From Formicarius rufipectus (Eukaryota; Chordata; Aves; Passeriformes; Formicariidae), in assembly GCA_013399695.1 (NCBI GenBank), contig VXAU01004742.1, positions 197,449 through 261,448 on the forward strand: 64,000 nucleotides of DNA, in the 5' to 3' direction. Made by a program: the position numbers and the translations under genes. Within the stretch, counting starts at the first letter, position 1; each line of letters starts with the position of its first letter. This document shows, piece after piece, positions 24,701 to 37,500 of the stretch. Under the pieces are notes generated by a model that worked only from the letters and a program-made list of their open reading frames with translations, was not told where the DNA came from and searched no databases.

Positions 24701-26325
24701 TCCCCAGGCACTAGTGCTTCTGTCATTAAAGCCCTCCAGGTGTGTGCACTTCTGCTATTGAGGAAGGGCAAAATTATGCAAATCTGATGCAGGCAGGCAA
24801 TGTGGCAGCTAACACTTGGCAAGATTCACAAGCTTCAGCCTCCTTTTCCCATTTACCCTCAGGAGCTTCAGCTGGGACATCAAAATGAGTCTACCAAATT
24901 GGAAAGGCATTCAAATCCATTTCCCACCTCCAGTCACCGTGCTCTGGTGGGGCTCTCTCGGCGAAATCCTTTTCAATTGGTTGTGCTAAAGCTGAGTACC
25001 ATACTCTAATATTTATAGCACCCAGGCTGTCCATCTGCACTAACTACCACATTTGAGGCATTTCTGCAGCCTTTCTTTGGCATGGCAGCAAAGGGAAAGT
25101 ATTGGCTCAAGCTCTTTCTCCTGAGTGATTTTCCTTTTCCCTATTCCTGCCTAATGGATAGAGCATAAACTGTGCTGCAGCCCTACCTCACACAACCAAA
25201 TGGGCTCAGATAGAGGGGCAAAGTCTTGTCCACATGTTCTCACTCAGCTGCAGCTGTGTTGGCTTAAAAGTGTTTTTGTTACCAAGTGCTCATCTGTACA
25301 CCCTGCCAGGAGAGAATTCTGTTAGCTGTACTATGCTTTAACCCATCTTAGTTGAATCACATTCACTGTAGTTTGCAGATCTCAAGAAAAACCTATAGTC
25401 TTGACACAAAAGAGATGGGGAGGGAGGGTTCCCAGGCATGGGTCTGTGTGTACAGCTCTGGGAAGGTGGTGGAAGGTGGAGTGATGTCTCCTTCATGGCA
25501 CAGCCAGAAGAGGAGGTAGGAACAAGGCTTCAGCCACACTGAAAAACGTGGGCTGATGCAACTTCTGTGGAGAATAGATGAGGGGGCTGAAATTGTGTCT
25601 GAACTCCTGTGCTTGCTTGGATTTCTTGGCCTGGTCTGCAAGATGCCAATTTACCTATTAAGGTCTAATAACAACATTGAAAGCTTAATTATAGAAGATG
25701 AAACGTTGCATTAGAGGTTAATCGAATGGTCTGATAAACAAACCTGTTGTTGTATTTCATCTCCCTGTTAATAAATTACTGGTTTGTCAGTTGTACACTT
25801 CCACCCTTCCCTACTTTCTTTCTGTGGTTTTTGTTTGTAATGCAGTTGCTCATATACTATGTGTCTTTCCTTTGAAGATAACAAAGTATAACTAAGACTT
25901 AGCTACATTACTTTAGCTAAAATATCTCCTGTTATTTTATTGCTAAAACCACATCTCCTGCTTCAGTCATGCAGAAATGGATGAAATAGGAATCAGACTT
26001 AGGGGATTTAATCGCAGTGCCAAAAGGCACAGAGAGCCCTGGGGAACTGACACCCTCTTTTAGCTGTATGATATTGACACTAGGGAAATTTGAGATGAAT
26101 GTATTTGATAGAACAGAGCCTGTACATCATCTCCATAAAAATCCCCACTGTCTCCAGTTTCACTGAACACTGTACACTTAGGCACTTCTGCCAGAGTTGA
26201 AAAGCACTTCATAGGCACTGAGAAGAGCCTTGCAACACAACTTTATGTTCAGTGCTGTCTTTATTTAAAAGATTGAAGGGGGAAGGAGAAGAGGGAAGGG
26301 AAGCCAAGAGGGACTAGTGCCAAGA

Positions 26326-26480
26326 GAGACTTACAAAAATACTTGGGCAAGTTAACTTAATGGGAATTAGACACCCTTCTGACTTTTGCGCATCCCGCAA
26401 AGGAATCTAATTCCCATGGATGAACTCCCTCAGAGACTTCTGCAAGTCTCTTGAAGTAACATTAAATCTTTGTAAGTCTC
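26326..26480. repeat. 155-bp nested palindromic element (MITE-like)
   Basis: Two nested inverted repeats are visible. The outer arms gagacttacaaa (26326-26337) and tttgtaagtctc (26469-26480) are exact reverse complements. The inner arms atgggaattaga (26360-26371) and tctaattcccat (26406-26417) are also exact. The whole can fold into a long hairpin. Structure and the 'atgggaatta' motif resemble old non-autonomous DNA transposons spread through amniotes. No flanking target duplication is obvious. Confidence 0.6.
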
Positions 26481-29400
26481 ACACAGAAGAGTGTGTCAAG
26501 CGGGAGCCAGCTGTGATTTGGGCTGGATGCTTCCAGCTCTCATTGAAATAAATGGCACTTAGAGCTACACGAGAGGTCGACCTATGCAACTCTAAGGGGA
26601 CGACAGTGAACCTGGATAGACGACGACCCTACCACACTAGTTGGGCAAGTGCGCTCAGACATGAAAGGCACCACACGTTCTGACTGCATCCAGGATCAGG
26701 TGCTGAGGGTGGCTCTGGGTAGACTGCAAAAGTCACCTCTGGGGTGATTAGCACATGCCACTCTAATGGAGCAGGAAATATAATTTAGCTCATCTCACAC
26801 CAGCAAAGAAGATAGTGCTTCTTGGTGCAGTTTGTGGCAGGGTAGAGAAGGCACTGAGGCTTTGGAGACTACAATGAAGCAACCTGTTACGTCTAAAGTC
26901 TTGAGATACCAGGCAGCTCTTTTGTGTTTGAGCTCAGAAATGCTCAGTATTTGTGATGCTAAGTTTTTTTCTGCTTCTGAGCTCTATGATTACACACAGA
27001 CTCTACAAGCTTTCAAAATTAGACGATATGTTTTAAAATCTCATTGTCTTTCCATAAATTGAACAACATCTCCTTCCCCCAAGATCTCAGTAAGACAACT
27101 GACAAAATCACACTTACACACAAAAAGTACAGAAAACACCAAAAGTACATGGACAACAAAAAATAAGTTAGGAATTCAATTATATGTAGCTTACTGCATT
27201 TCCTGAGCAAAACTATAATGCTAGCTCAGTATAGATGACACACTGTCAGAGCTTTTGAAACCTCTTCATACATTTTACAGTGTGCTGCAAAACTAGCAGG
27301 CTTGGCCCCAGTGCTTCTCTGATCACAAGGCAAAAAGAAAAGCAGTAGCAGAAATGAGAGCTATGTCTGCTGATACAGTGAATGCTATATAACCTGCTGG
27401 AGCTTTGCTGCTGCATGTAGGAGTGTGTGTATTTGCTCAGGTGTGAATATATGTATTACCTCCCTTTGTTTACAAGGATGCTTTGGCTTCCTGTGTTTAT
27501 ACAAGCTTGTTTTAAAGGCTGGCACATCTCATGTTTGAAGCTGTGAATCCTGCAAATTCCATCCAAGCACACTGCCAGCAATCCACAGCTGTACACAGCA
27601 AGAGCAAGTGAATAAACCAAGTGTGACTGGAAGGAAAGCAATGCTGCTTTGCTCTTGTGTGAGCTTTCTCTTTAGTCCTGTGAAAGACCCAATTTAGCAG
27701 AACACTTTACTTTCAAACTGTATGCTTTTACTGAAGGCTGCTAGAGGACCTAAAGATGTACCTGAATGCTTTGCTGAATAGAGACCTAACACAACAGAGT
27801 GCCTAGCATAACAGAGAAAATGTTGATCATTATCTAAGAAATGATGGGCTGGCATCATGCTGATAGAAGTAATTTCTCAATGCACATAGAAACAGTAGGG
27901 ATTACAGGTGAGGAATGTATTTCTGCATCTTATCTCTCACTCACTGAAACAAATGGTTTTATGTTTCCAGTGAGTTTATTTAATTTATTCTTTCCAAACA
28001 AGTCTCTTGTGCTTGAGCCAGGCAGAAAAGAAGGAGAGTGAACTCTTCTGATTGTCCTGCAAGTTCAGGAAAGCCTCTCTGCTGACACATTTTGCTTTAT
28101 GTTTTGGCAAACCAAGAGTGAGGTCTCGGTTTATCCGCTATGCTGGAGACCACCACACCCAGCCATTTGAAAAGTACAGTAGCATTTCTGAAACGAGCAA
28201 AAGCAAACAGTGGTCTGGGAACATAAATGTCTTCTCTGAGTTAACAACTTCCCTTACAGAGAAAGAGAAGGGAGAGAATTTGAATTTGAATGTGTCCCCC
28301 TCCACACACACACATACACCCCCTGCCAAAAGATGCATCTGGTTCTATAAAAATCCCAGATCCTCTTGCATGAATGCAATATGAAGTCATAGGTTTGCAT
28401 AAGAACCAAAACCTCAGCCAGAGGGCTGTGAAGTATCTGTCAGCTAGTCAGCTGGATACATACAGAGCAAGCTATTTAGAGTTGATGTTGCTGCTTGGAA
28501 GATCGGGACTCGGTTATCTTTTCTACTTGTGCATCTGTGGCCTACCTTGCTTATTTCACAATGCTTCTGCTAGCTTTTCCCTCCCCTTGTCTGAGCTAAG
28601 GGCAACTTCAAAGCAAGTGACCAACCTTTGGGTGCTCTAACCCTTGTGCATGGCAAACTTTTACCCAGGGATAAGTGATGCAGTGTGACCCCGAGGTGCT
28701 GTCCTGTGAGATGGGGAAGGAGGGCCTTTATGTAGAAGGAGAGACCTACAAAGAAGAGCCCGATGAGTGGCATGGAGAGAGGTAGTCAGCAAAGTCAGTG
28801 GGAGTGCATCTGACCCATCTGATCTACACTGAGGTGGCTTGGGAAAGGTTTGCTTTTATGAAGGAAGCAACTGCTGCACAGAAAGCACCATATGAAATAT
28901 TAGGCAAGATTCACCAGAACCTCCTAGCCTTGACTCAAGTGATCTATGCTTCGCTTTAATTTCTCATTCAAACAAACTACAGGCTTTGAATAAAAATTCA
29001 GCCAAAGCAATGCAGGCTAAGCAAACAGGGTTTCCAAAATAATACATCATTGACCATAACATCCTGCAAATAATCGTCTTTGTAACAGAGGGCAGCAACA
29101 TCACTGACTCTCTACCCTTTTAAACAATAAAAAGGGAAAAAAATAATGATGATTTTTGTACCTTTGTCTCTACATGTCACCAACAAATCTCTACAAACTA
29201 TCAGGTTGTTACTCAGAGGAGACATTGCCTGTAATGCCTATAATGCCAGTGCCTTCATAATCTCTTTTCGGAATCAGGTGCTGGCCAGAAAAACCACACT
29301 GTGATGTTCTTTTCCCTATTCCACTGAAACAAAGAGAGTAGTGGTTCACTGCTGACTCGTTCTCAAATGAGGTTTGTGACAGTGATCTTGGAAACAGCTC

Positions 29401-32400
29401 TGTGAGGCAAGCTCTCCCATTCCTGCTCTGAAGTGCTCTAGCAGATTAAAAACAGTGGGATAGAGAAGGAGTGGTTGCTGAGTAGTTAATGGCACTAGAA
29501 TGGAGAGATTGCACATTGAGATGAACATTGCCAAAGTTTGTGACCTTGTCTGGTGCATGTGATGCTGAATATACAGAAGGATCAAGCAGATGTGAGGGGA
29601 AAATCGAGCTTCATCTCCTCCCAGCTACCACAAGCTCTCTTTGGTAAGTGGAGGATTATGATACTTCAGGAAAATAATGTATGTATTTGTGCGTGGCTGT
29701 AATAATGATGGATGTTTTCCCCCAACACAAGAAACTGTGATTGATGCAGCTGGCTGCAACCTGTAACGAACACTAAGGTTAATTGGAAACAAGGGCACAG
29801 CAGTTCTGAAGTAGCATTATTCTGTGGTGTACTCATGTGCTGTCATTAATTTTCCTATTTGACTTTACAAAAAGACATAGCAAAAAAAATCTGAGAAGAA
29901 CAGAAATAAGAGTTCAATTATGCCTCTTACCAGGGTAGTACTGAGGATGGGGAAGAGCTGAATCACCCAGGTGCTTGATGGCATTATGCTTTTGTACAGC
30001 CTAACGCCTCCAGGTAACTGGAGAGCATACTGTGCAGTGACATTTGCTACATCTGTGCTCTTCTGTCTCTTCTAGCTGATTGGTTAAAGGATTGGGCATC
30101 ATAACACTTCCAAGCCACAGCTGTTTTATTACAGCTGCCATCAACCTGAGTCAGAATTTGAGCTCCTGAAGCACTGAAAAAAATACATGGAACACAGGAC
30201 TAGAGCCATTGTGCTGTGTGAGAATGAACACATGGCAGATTGAGCCTCTGAAGGTGGCCAGCATCTGTTGAATGGTCAGCCTTTAGAGGAATGCTCTAAG
30301 ATCCCAGCAATAGGCTGGTATAGGGATAATCTGCTTTCCATGTAGGAATCTTCATCTGGTAGAGTTAGAGACTTGAACTATGAAAATCTGAGGTATTACA
30401 GAGTTTCCAAAAGCAGTTCTGGGACCCTGGAGCATTCTCATTCACAGTCTGCTGTTTGCCCACACACATGCCCTTTTGGACACAAGAAAGTTTGGTTTAG
30501 CAGGATTTTTGTGTATTGCAATGGTTCTTGCAGTACATACTCTTGCTAGATGAAAAACCTCACATTGCTTATACTCTGTATTTATACATGTAGGGATAGA
30601 GCCATAGAGCTCAGAGCACTGCAGGGTTCTGCAAAGCAGCCATAAGAGTGAATTACAACAGCATCATAAATGAGAATCAAAAAAACCACAGATACCTGAC
30701 GAACAATGTTTGTCTCTGCTGATCCCACAGCATTGCACAAACATGCAAAACAAGTCAAGCCCATACATGTTAAACAATATGTACTTGTCAGAACATTCCA
30801 AACAAAAACCTACCATCCTAGTCCCTCCCTTCCCAACAAACACTGCAGTATGAGACCTTTGGCTTTATAATAAAGTTAACAAGTCAGAAATTATTCATAT
30901 TCTTATGTAAAAGTGATTTCTACAACATTTCATTTGAATGAATGATTACTGTCAGTATATGGCTATATTAGGATGCGTACAAGGAGAGCTTTCAGCATAA
31001 AGCAAATTCAGATTAGAGAGAAAATTAGGCCTGTGTGATCTACCTGAAGTGAGACCACAACTTTTGCAAGATTTCAGAGCAAAAAATAACATTAGATGCA
31101 AAACCTACTGCCAAATTAATTCCATGATAAAGGCCAAATTATGGTGTTTGGCCATCAAAAATAAATACACACACCAAGAAAAATGACAAGTGTCTCTGTA
31201 CTGCCTACGAGTAACTGTTTGTGCCCTTTTTCACACTTGCACCCTTACAACATATGGCAAGCACACGAGGGAGAGAAGGAAATGGGAGTGGGGGCAGGAT
31301 TCCTGCATCTTACAAATACTGCTAACAGGTTTTTTTTAGTCTTTCCCTAAGACATTCTGGTTGCTGTATCTCATACATGAGAAAATTTCAAGATCCTTCC
31401 CTTGTTATCACTGATTCTAACAGCTCTGTGTGCCCTGATGAGACTATTTTCTTGGGCATATTCTTATTAGAGCTCTTAAACATGTCTTTTGATTTGCCTC
31501 TTTTGGCTCAACTGCAGCACTAAGCTGTAGGTATTTTGTTAAATAAGGATATAAACTTTTCCAGACTTTTGCAAACAGCTAGACTTCTGAACAAGATAAA
31601 CTGTTACTGCTTTTGGACTATTCCTTTCTTGGGAAAAATGAGCTCTGCCACTGTGTCCAGTATTGCATAGAAGTTTATTGGCTGAGCAATAACATGTCAT
31701 TATCAGTCTAACTAATAAGCAATGGAAAAACTGGCAAGGGAAATTCAAGTTCCTGAAAATAATTTCTGAATATATTTCACATTCATATATTTAATTATTC
31801 ATTAAAAGAAACTAGAATGACTGAAAAGATCACAGTCCTTCTCAGTGGGCCCTAAAGAGTAATCAAGACATTAACCACGCCTATGGTGGCTTTTTTAGTA
31901 AAAATGTCGCAAGCAAGTAGGAAAAGTATAGGTACAGCTTGTGGGAATGCATTCCTAAGTCATTACTGTCATGTATTACAAAGACAGAAGAACAATGTTC
32001 ACGTGTCATGCAAGCCCGTATTTCAGAAGGAGATGCTGTGACAGGGATGTAAGACTTGGGGCAGTACATCACCAGAGTGAGGAAGATCTTGCTTTTCACC
32101 AGTATCAAACAAACCCATCCTATCATGCATTTTTCAGCTCATCAGTATGACATTACTTGATTCAGCAGAAACCTAATGGTACAAACTCCTACACAGTTGC
32201 AAAGCATTTTGTCTTTAAGAGCAGTCCCACAAATCTTTTTGTTAATGCTTCGGACTTCTAGAAAGGATTACAAAGTTAGCACTGCACAAAAGCAGCACAG
32301 GGAAGCCTGACTCATGCCAAGCTGTGGCTTAAGAACAGCTTGGGGAGCAAAGGTAAGGATAAAGGTGGCTTTAAGACATCCTTAAGTACTACTGGTTCTC

Positions 32401-34224
32401 TGTCAGTATCTGCCAGGTCATACCCTTGGTCTCTTCCTTTCTTTTACCACAATGTTTTGCCATTTTTAAACCGCTTCTGTATCTTGTACTTCAGATCTCA
32501 GGTGGGTTACAGGATGTAGTGAAGGGTGAAGTGTGCTCTGTGCTCCCACAAAGTAGGTGACTATTATGTCAAGACTTGTGATTATGGGAGAGCTGGACCT
32601 GGTGCCTCAAATGATTCCTTCTAGTGCTATGGGAACATGGCACTAGAAAGTACACTAGAAACTCAGCAATATCTGGAGTAGTCAAAGGCTATTTTAAGTT
32701 GTACCAGCTGCTAAACACAGCAGGGATTCAACAGGGTGATAAAGGACATTTTAGACCAAGTCCTGACTTACATTCTCTGCAGGGAGGATAATACAAAAAT
32801 TGCTAGGAAAACTCTGCTCAGTCTGTGAATTCACCTATTTTGGGATAAGCCTTCTAGGGCTGAGTGAGGACAGATTTATACTACAGGAATGGTGCCAATC
32901 TACTCTAATGCACACGAGGTCTGAATGCAGAAAACGAGTAACAATAGATGAATCATTTAAAGCCAGGGACTGATATTTGAGAACTAGCTGACTGGAGGCT
33001 GGGTTTTTTTAGGTATTTGATTTTTCCTTCATTAAACCATTAACTTAACCCATTTTCAGTCCCCGTTAGTGCAACTCAATTGCAATCAGAGTTTTACCAA
33101 GGTGTGAAAGGAACCATCTTACAGAAATGGACGGGCAAAATTGTGCCCATATTACTGCACTTTGACTTTGAACACAGATATAATGTACTGAGCATGATGT
33201 AGTGCTCCTTCAGTACTCACACTGGGGGTAGTAAAAAGGAAAGAAAGGCTGGGATGTTTGAGGGTAGATCTCTAAGCTTTGTGCTTTATATGTGATTCAA
33301 AAGCCAGGATTTTGAGATGACACTAGCTGGTTGTAAATTGAAGCTGAGAGAAGCAGAAGCATGTTCACGTAAAACTATGCTGCTTTGTTACATGTATTGA
33401 AAGAAGAATACTGGAGAACCTGAGGAAGAGTTGATGCTATCAGCCCTTGTGTCTACTCATGTTTGTTAGCTAGGTGATTTTTTTTGTGCTTGACCAAAAC
33501 AAAATGTTCATCCTCCATTGCCTCCACGTTGCCAATGTAAATGGTGAAGGGGGGCAAAAAACACCCTCTTGCTGCTCACGGTGGGCACAGGCTGACCCAG
33601 TACCTAAGCCCTGGAGCTTGCTCAGGCAAGGGCTGACATGAAATTATGGAGTCAGCTCTCCAGGGCTCACACCAGGAGCCCCATCACAGCACCCCAGCTG
33701 GAGTCTGTCCCCACGCTACAGCACAAAGAGGCGTGCAGGGTGCCACTTTAGCACAGCCAGCACACCTCACATCCTCGGTGCAGGATGTTTTGAATAAGCC
33801 CAGGTACCGAACGCAATGCTGTGCTTTATCTGCATTGCTGGTACCAGAACAACAACACACAGCTGGTGCCAAAAACCTTCTAAGCCATTTCCGTGGCACT
33901 GTTTGGCTCCACGGCTGAGTGCCTCCCCTGTCCATGCTTCGTGGAAAGACGGGGTATTCTCAGCCCCTCACTGCCTGCCCGTGCTTAGCAACTTGTGCTG
34001 CTCCACCTGCCTGGTGGGGAAACACATCCCTCCTCCAAACAGGCTCCACTTCCCTCAGGGACATGACCTGGCCCTACAACTGCCACTGCAGGCGATGTTC
34101 CTTGGGTCACACCAAAGGGCTCAGCCCACCAAGCCGTGACCGCTCTCAGAAGACATTTGTTGCCTCTTCTTCACTGCTCCAGGAGAAAACCTCGCAAAAC
34201 TAGGCACAGTAGAAACAACGATAA

Positions 34225-34290
34225 GTGGGCTTAAAAAAAAATAAAATAATAATAAAAAATAAATATATATATATATTTATATATAAATGG
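34225..34290. repeat. AT-rich low-complexity stretch
   Basis: A run of A-rich and (TA)n/(ATATAT) sequence of about 65 bases immediately precedes the intronic CpG-rich patch. The switch from nearly pure AT to strongly GC-rich sequence within a few tens of bases is abrupt. Confidence 0.7.
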
Positions 34291-34292
34291 TA

Positions 34293-34560
34293 TGAGCGAT
34301 GCTTCAGCGCAGTTTTAATAGCGCCCGTGCGCACAGAACGGCGGGGCTGGAATGCAGGCGGGCTGGCACAGAATTCCCGGGCGGGAGCGGCGTGTCCCGG
34401 TCCCCCACGCGGGGGAGCTCCAGGCCTGGCAGCGGGCGCGGAACCGCCCCGGTCCCCGGGATAGGGCCTTGGAACGAACATTAAATCGCCGCTTTGATGG
34501 GATATCGGCAAGTGATTTAAGAGCAAAAGGGAAAAGACCGCCGGTCTTAAACAAACCGAC
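34293..34560. promoter_or_regulatory. Intronic CpG-rich patch (candidate promoter or enhancer)
   Basis: Between about 34293 and 34500 CpG dinucleotides are dense (for example gcgcccgtgcgcac, ggcgggagcggcg, gcgggcgcgg), while both flanks are AT-rich and CpG-poor. It is small for a full CpG island. Such an isolated patch inside a long first intron may be an alternative CDH6 promoter, the start of an antisense or intronic RNA, or a CpG-rich enhancer. No coding frame across it resembles a protein family. The direction cannot be told from the sequence. Confidence 0.5.
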
Positions 34561-37500
34561 CTCTCCAACTCCTTCACCGATGTGCGTTTTAAACCCAAGC
34601 TGGCTAAGCCTTTCACTGTTTCCTTGTAAACTATTTAACTGTGACAAAAACCGGTGAGTTGTTTTGCATTTTAAACAGCTCGGCTGGAAGCAGGGAAATT
34701 AACATGAAGTGAAATATTTATGGGAGCTTAATACAGTTAAAAGATTGTTATTTTCCCTGACATAAGATACCAGGGCCTATTAACCATTTCCGATTAAGTA
34801 GCCTAAAACAGAATAGCATGCAGCAAGAGATAGCGGCCAAACAGCGATGACCATACTGTGGAATGAAGAGATACCGGCCATGAATACGGGGTAAATAAAT
34901 TTCTGATACAAAACTATAAAACTACTACAGCACGAAAAGGCAGTAACTGGATGAAAGACTGAGAAGGGAAAACCATGCTCACAACTGGCATTATTAGTGT
35001 TTTCTCCGAATCCTGCCCATTGAAAACGAAGCCTTTTGTTCATCTAGGTGTGGATCAAACTGCATCACATAGCTGTGGTACACAAACGTGCAGGGGAATG
35101 CATTCCTCTCTACTCATCTTCCAAACTTCAAACTTCTGTCATTTTTTGTTGAGATTTCTACAGAGAGGTTAAATGCATACACTAAGAGAAATTTATTTGG
35201 TTTTGTCTTTGAATGACTCAAAAATTGCCTAATCCAGAAGTCACCAGGCTGTGATTATGTGTTTTATTACTACGGATTTTTAAAAACTATTATTTATAAA
35301 GTTTTTGGCCTCTAAACAGTTGACGCTGGAGTTGACAGTTTGCATGTCCTTGTCTGAATGGGGAAGAGAGTTAAAATTTCTCTGAAATGGATGAAGTAAT
35401 GTTTACAGATTCAAAACCAGGCTGTTGCTTGTGCTGTTGTTTGCTCTTCAAGGTTGGATTAACAGTCTAAATGCCACAGTGACTCTCTGGAAACCCAGAA
35501 ACACAGAACAGCACTTTAGCAACTATAACAAACAGAAACCTAGTGCTGGCTTACAGTCCTGCTCATAGCAAGAAGCAAATTTTTGAAGAAATCCTGCAAT
35601 CCCAGAGGTTGCGTTTATTTTCACATTGATGATTTATGATGACAATTGTCTTGCGCTTTGTAATGACACCTCAGGTAAACTGTCTTGCTCCCAATGCAGA
35701 GCTTGAGTGCAATGAGGAGAAAAAGGCACTGCAGCCTCACAAATAGAACCTGATAAAAATCTTAAGATGCTCTGATACTTTTGGGTGCTAGAAAAGCAAG
35801 CTTAGAGTGGCTTTCCAAATGACAGATGTTTTCATGTGAACCTGGGATGAAGATATACATGAGCAGCTATTTTTCAACTGCCATTTTTTCACAGTTCAGC
35901 CAACTTTGAATTATTTGTGTTGGAACAGTATCCTGAAGAGACCTGAAAAGGTGTAGATTTAAGCTACATTGTAATGATGATCTTCTATAAGATCATTGCA
36001 TGTAATGATTAGAACTTCCTTAAATCTCTGAATGATAAGCAGTTGGCTACACATATCAGGGCTCAAGACTATTTGTGCCTCTAAAATTATCTATGTGTAT
36101 AAGTATTTGTAAGACTCGGTTTACTAGGCTAACTTGTGAACACCAGGGCGAATTCTCAGCTTAAATTTTTTTTGCACTCGTCTAGTACCCTGATAGCTTT
36201 GTCTCACTATTACAAAAAGATGCAGCGACTTTAATTGCAATGCAGTGTGAGAAAATTTCCAAACTCCAGAGACTAGACAGATTTATACTGCCCTCGTATC
36301 CACATTTCACAGCGCTGGGGAGCTCGCGCTAACACATTCCTGCTCTGGTCCAAACCCGGGACAATGCACTGCGCAGCACTTGCTGCCTACCATCCTAGGG
36401 AGCTGCGCTCTTTGTCTGCAGCGCTTGTAAGGGCAAGCCTACAGGGTCGTGCAGCAGAGTGCGATGTGGAGAGCCTCCACCCCTCCCTGCCGCTATCAGC
36501 AGCCCAGCCGTACCAGTACCTCATCCATCCTGCTGACGGGCAGAACCAACCAGCTCAGCTGCTTCTGTGGGATCTCTGCCTGGCGCTGGACTTGGCTCTT
36601 GCACAGGTACCAGCAAGCGCCAGGACCTGCAGCACAGCACTGAACCCCTCTGTAAAGATGATCTTATCACCTCGGTATGAAAACCAACAGTACTGCTATC
36701 AAACACTGCCTGGGAGAGACATCTGCTATTTAAATGCGATCTAGCAGATGAAAGGAATGGAAACATAAAACCCAAACACTTCCCTTTTTTCCTAATGTAA
36801 TCAGTATTTTTAAGCAGTTTATCTGCTTATTAATGGGAAGGTTTTAAAACATTTTGCTTGAGTTGACATTCTTTAATTATAATATTCACACTGCTGAATA
36901 TGCAGTCACACCAGCAGAAGCTCTATTGTGAAAGAATGCACAGATTCAATCTGTTTCTTTCTCTGAATTTTTCTGACTTGGTCGTATTTTTCTATTCATC
37001 ATTTTTTTTTGTTTGCTTCTCACATTTCTTTTTAAATGTGTGGGTTTTTTCCTCTTACTCTGTTGTTCCACTTGAAAACACCAGGATTAGCATGCAGATG
37101 TTTTTTTTTGATCAGAGATTTTTTTTTAATCATTTCCATTTTCCACAGTCTATTTGGGTAGCTGGGGATCTTTTTTATTTTTTTTTTTTATTTTTTGACT
37201 GTCTTGTTGAACTTTTTTTGTTTAATGTATTACCCTGGTCTGAGTGTAAACACCTTCTGCTTGCTATTGCTTCCCTAAAACCATGTTTTTGAAAATGAAC
37301 TTCTTCTAGTTAAACAGATCATGGGGTATGCTAGCTCTGCCAAAAATCTACTATCTTTCATGTTTTTAGTGCTTTGATAACCATGAAAGCTTAGGTCAAG
37401 CAGGTACTGGTTATAAGGTTTCAGCGTGTTTGTTATCTATGGTAAAATCGTGCTGTAATACCTTTAAAAACCGCTTTTAGAATTCATGTAAATTATAGGA

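Larger units (their letters stand above)
6254..34290 (-). other. CDH6: CDH6 intron 1, exon-2-proximal part
   Basis: About 28 kb with no coding exon that I can recognise on either strand. The open frames are short, start at arbitrary places and have no family motifs. Named contents are the T-run at 7312-7422, the A/C-rich stretch at 17001-17080, and palindromic amniote repeat relics at 18677-18747 and 26326-26480. AT-rich stretches near 9.8, 15.8, 22.8, 25.7 and 29.7 kb have the look of conserved non-coding elements but cannot be confirmed here. From about 33.5 to 34.2 kb base composition becomes GC-richer as the CpG patch is approached. Intron status is inferred from the flanking exon and promoter. 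Confidence 0.65.

Noticed and set aside
34200..34657. Overlapping ORFs of 61-138 codons on both strands at the intronic CpG patch
   Set aside because: Frames open on both strands at once are explained by GC-rich composition. No protein signature.
36364..36744. 126-codon plus-strand ORF in a GC-richer stretch
   Set aside because: No recognisable domain, overlapping open frames on other phases and no splice or polyadenylation context. Treated as chance.
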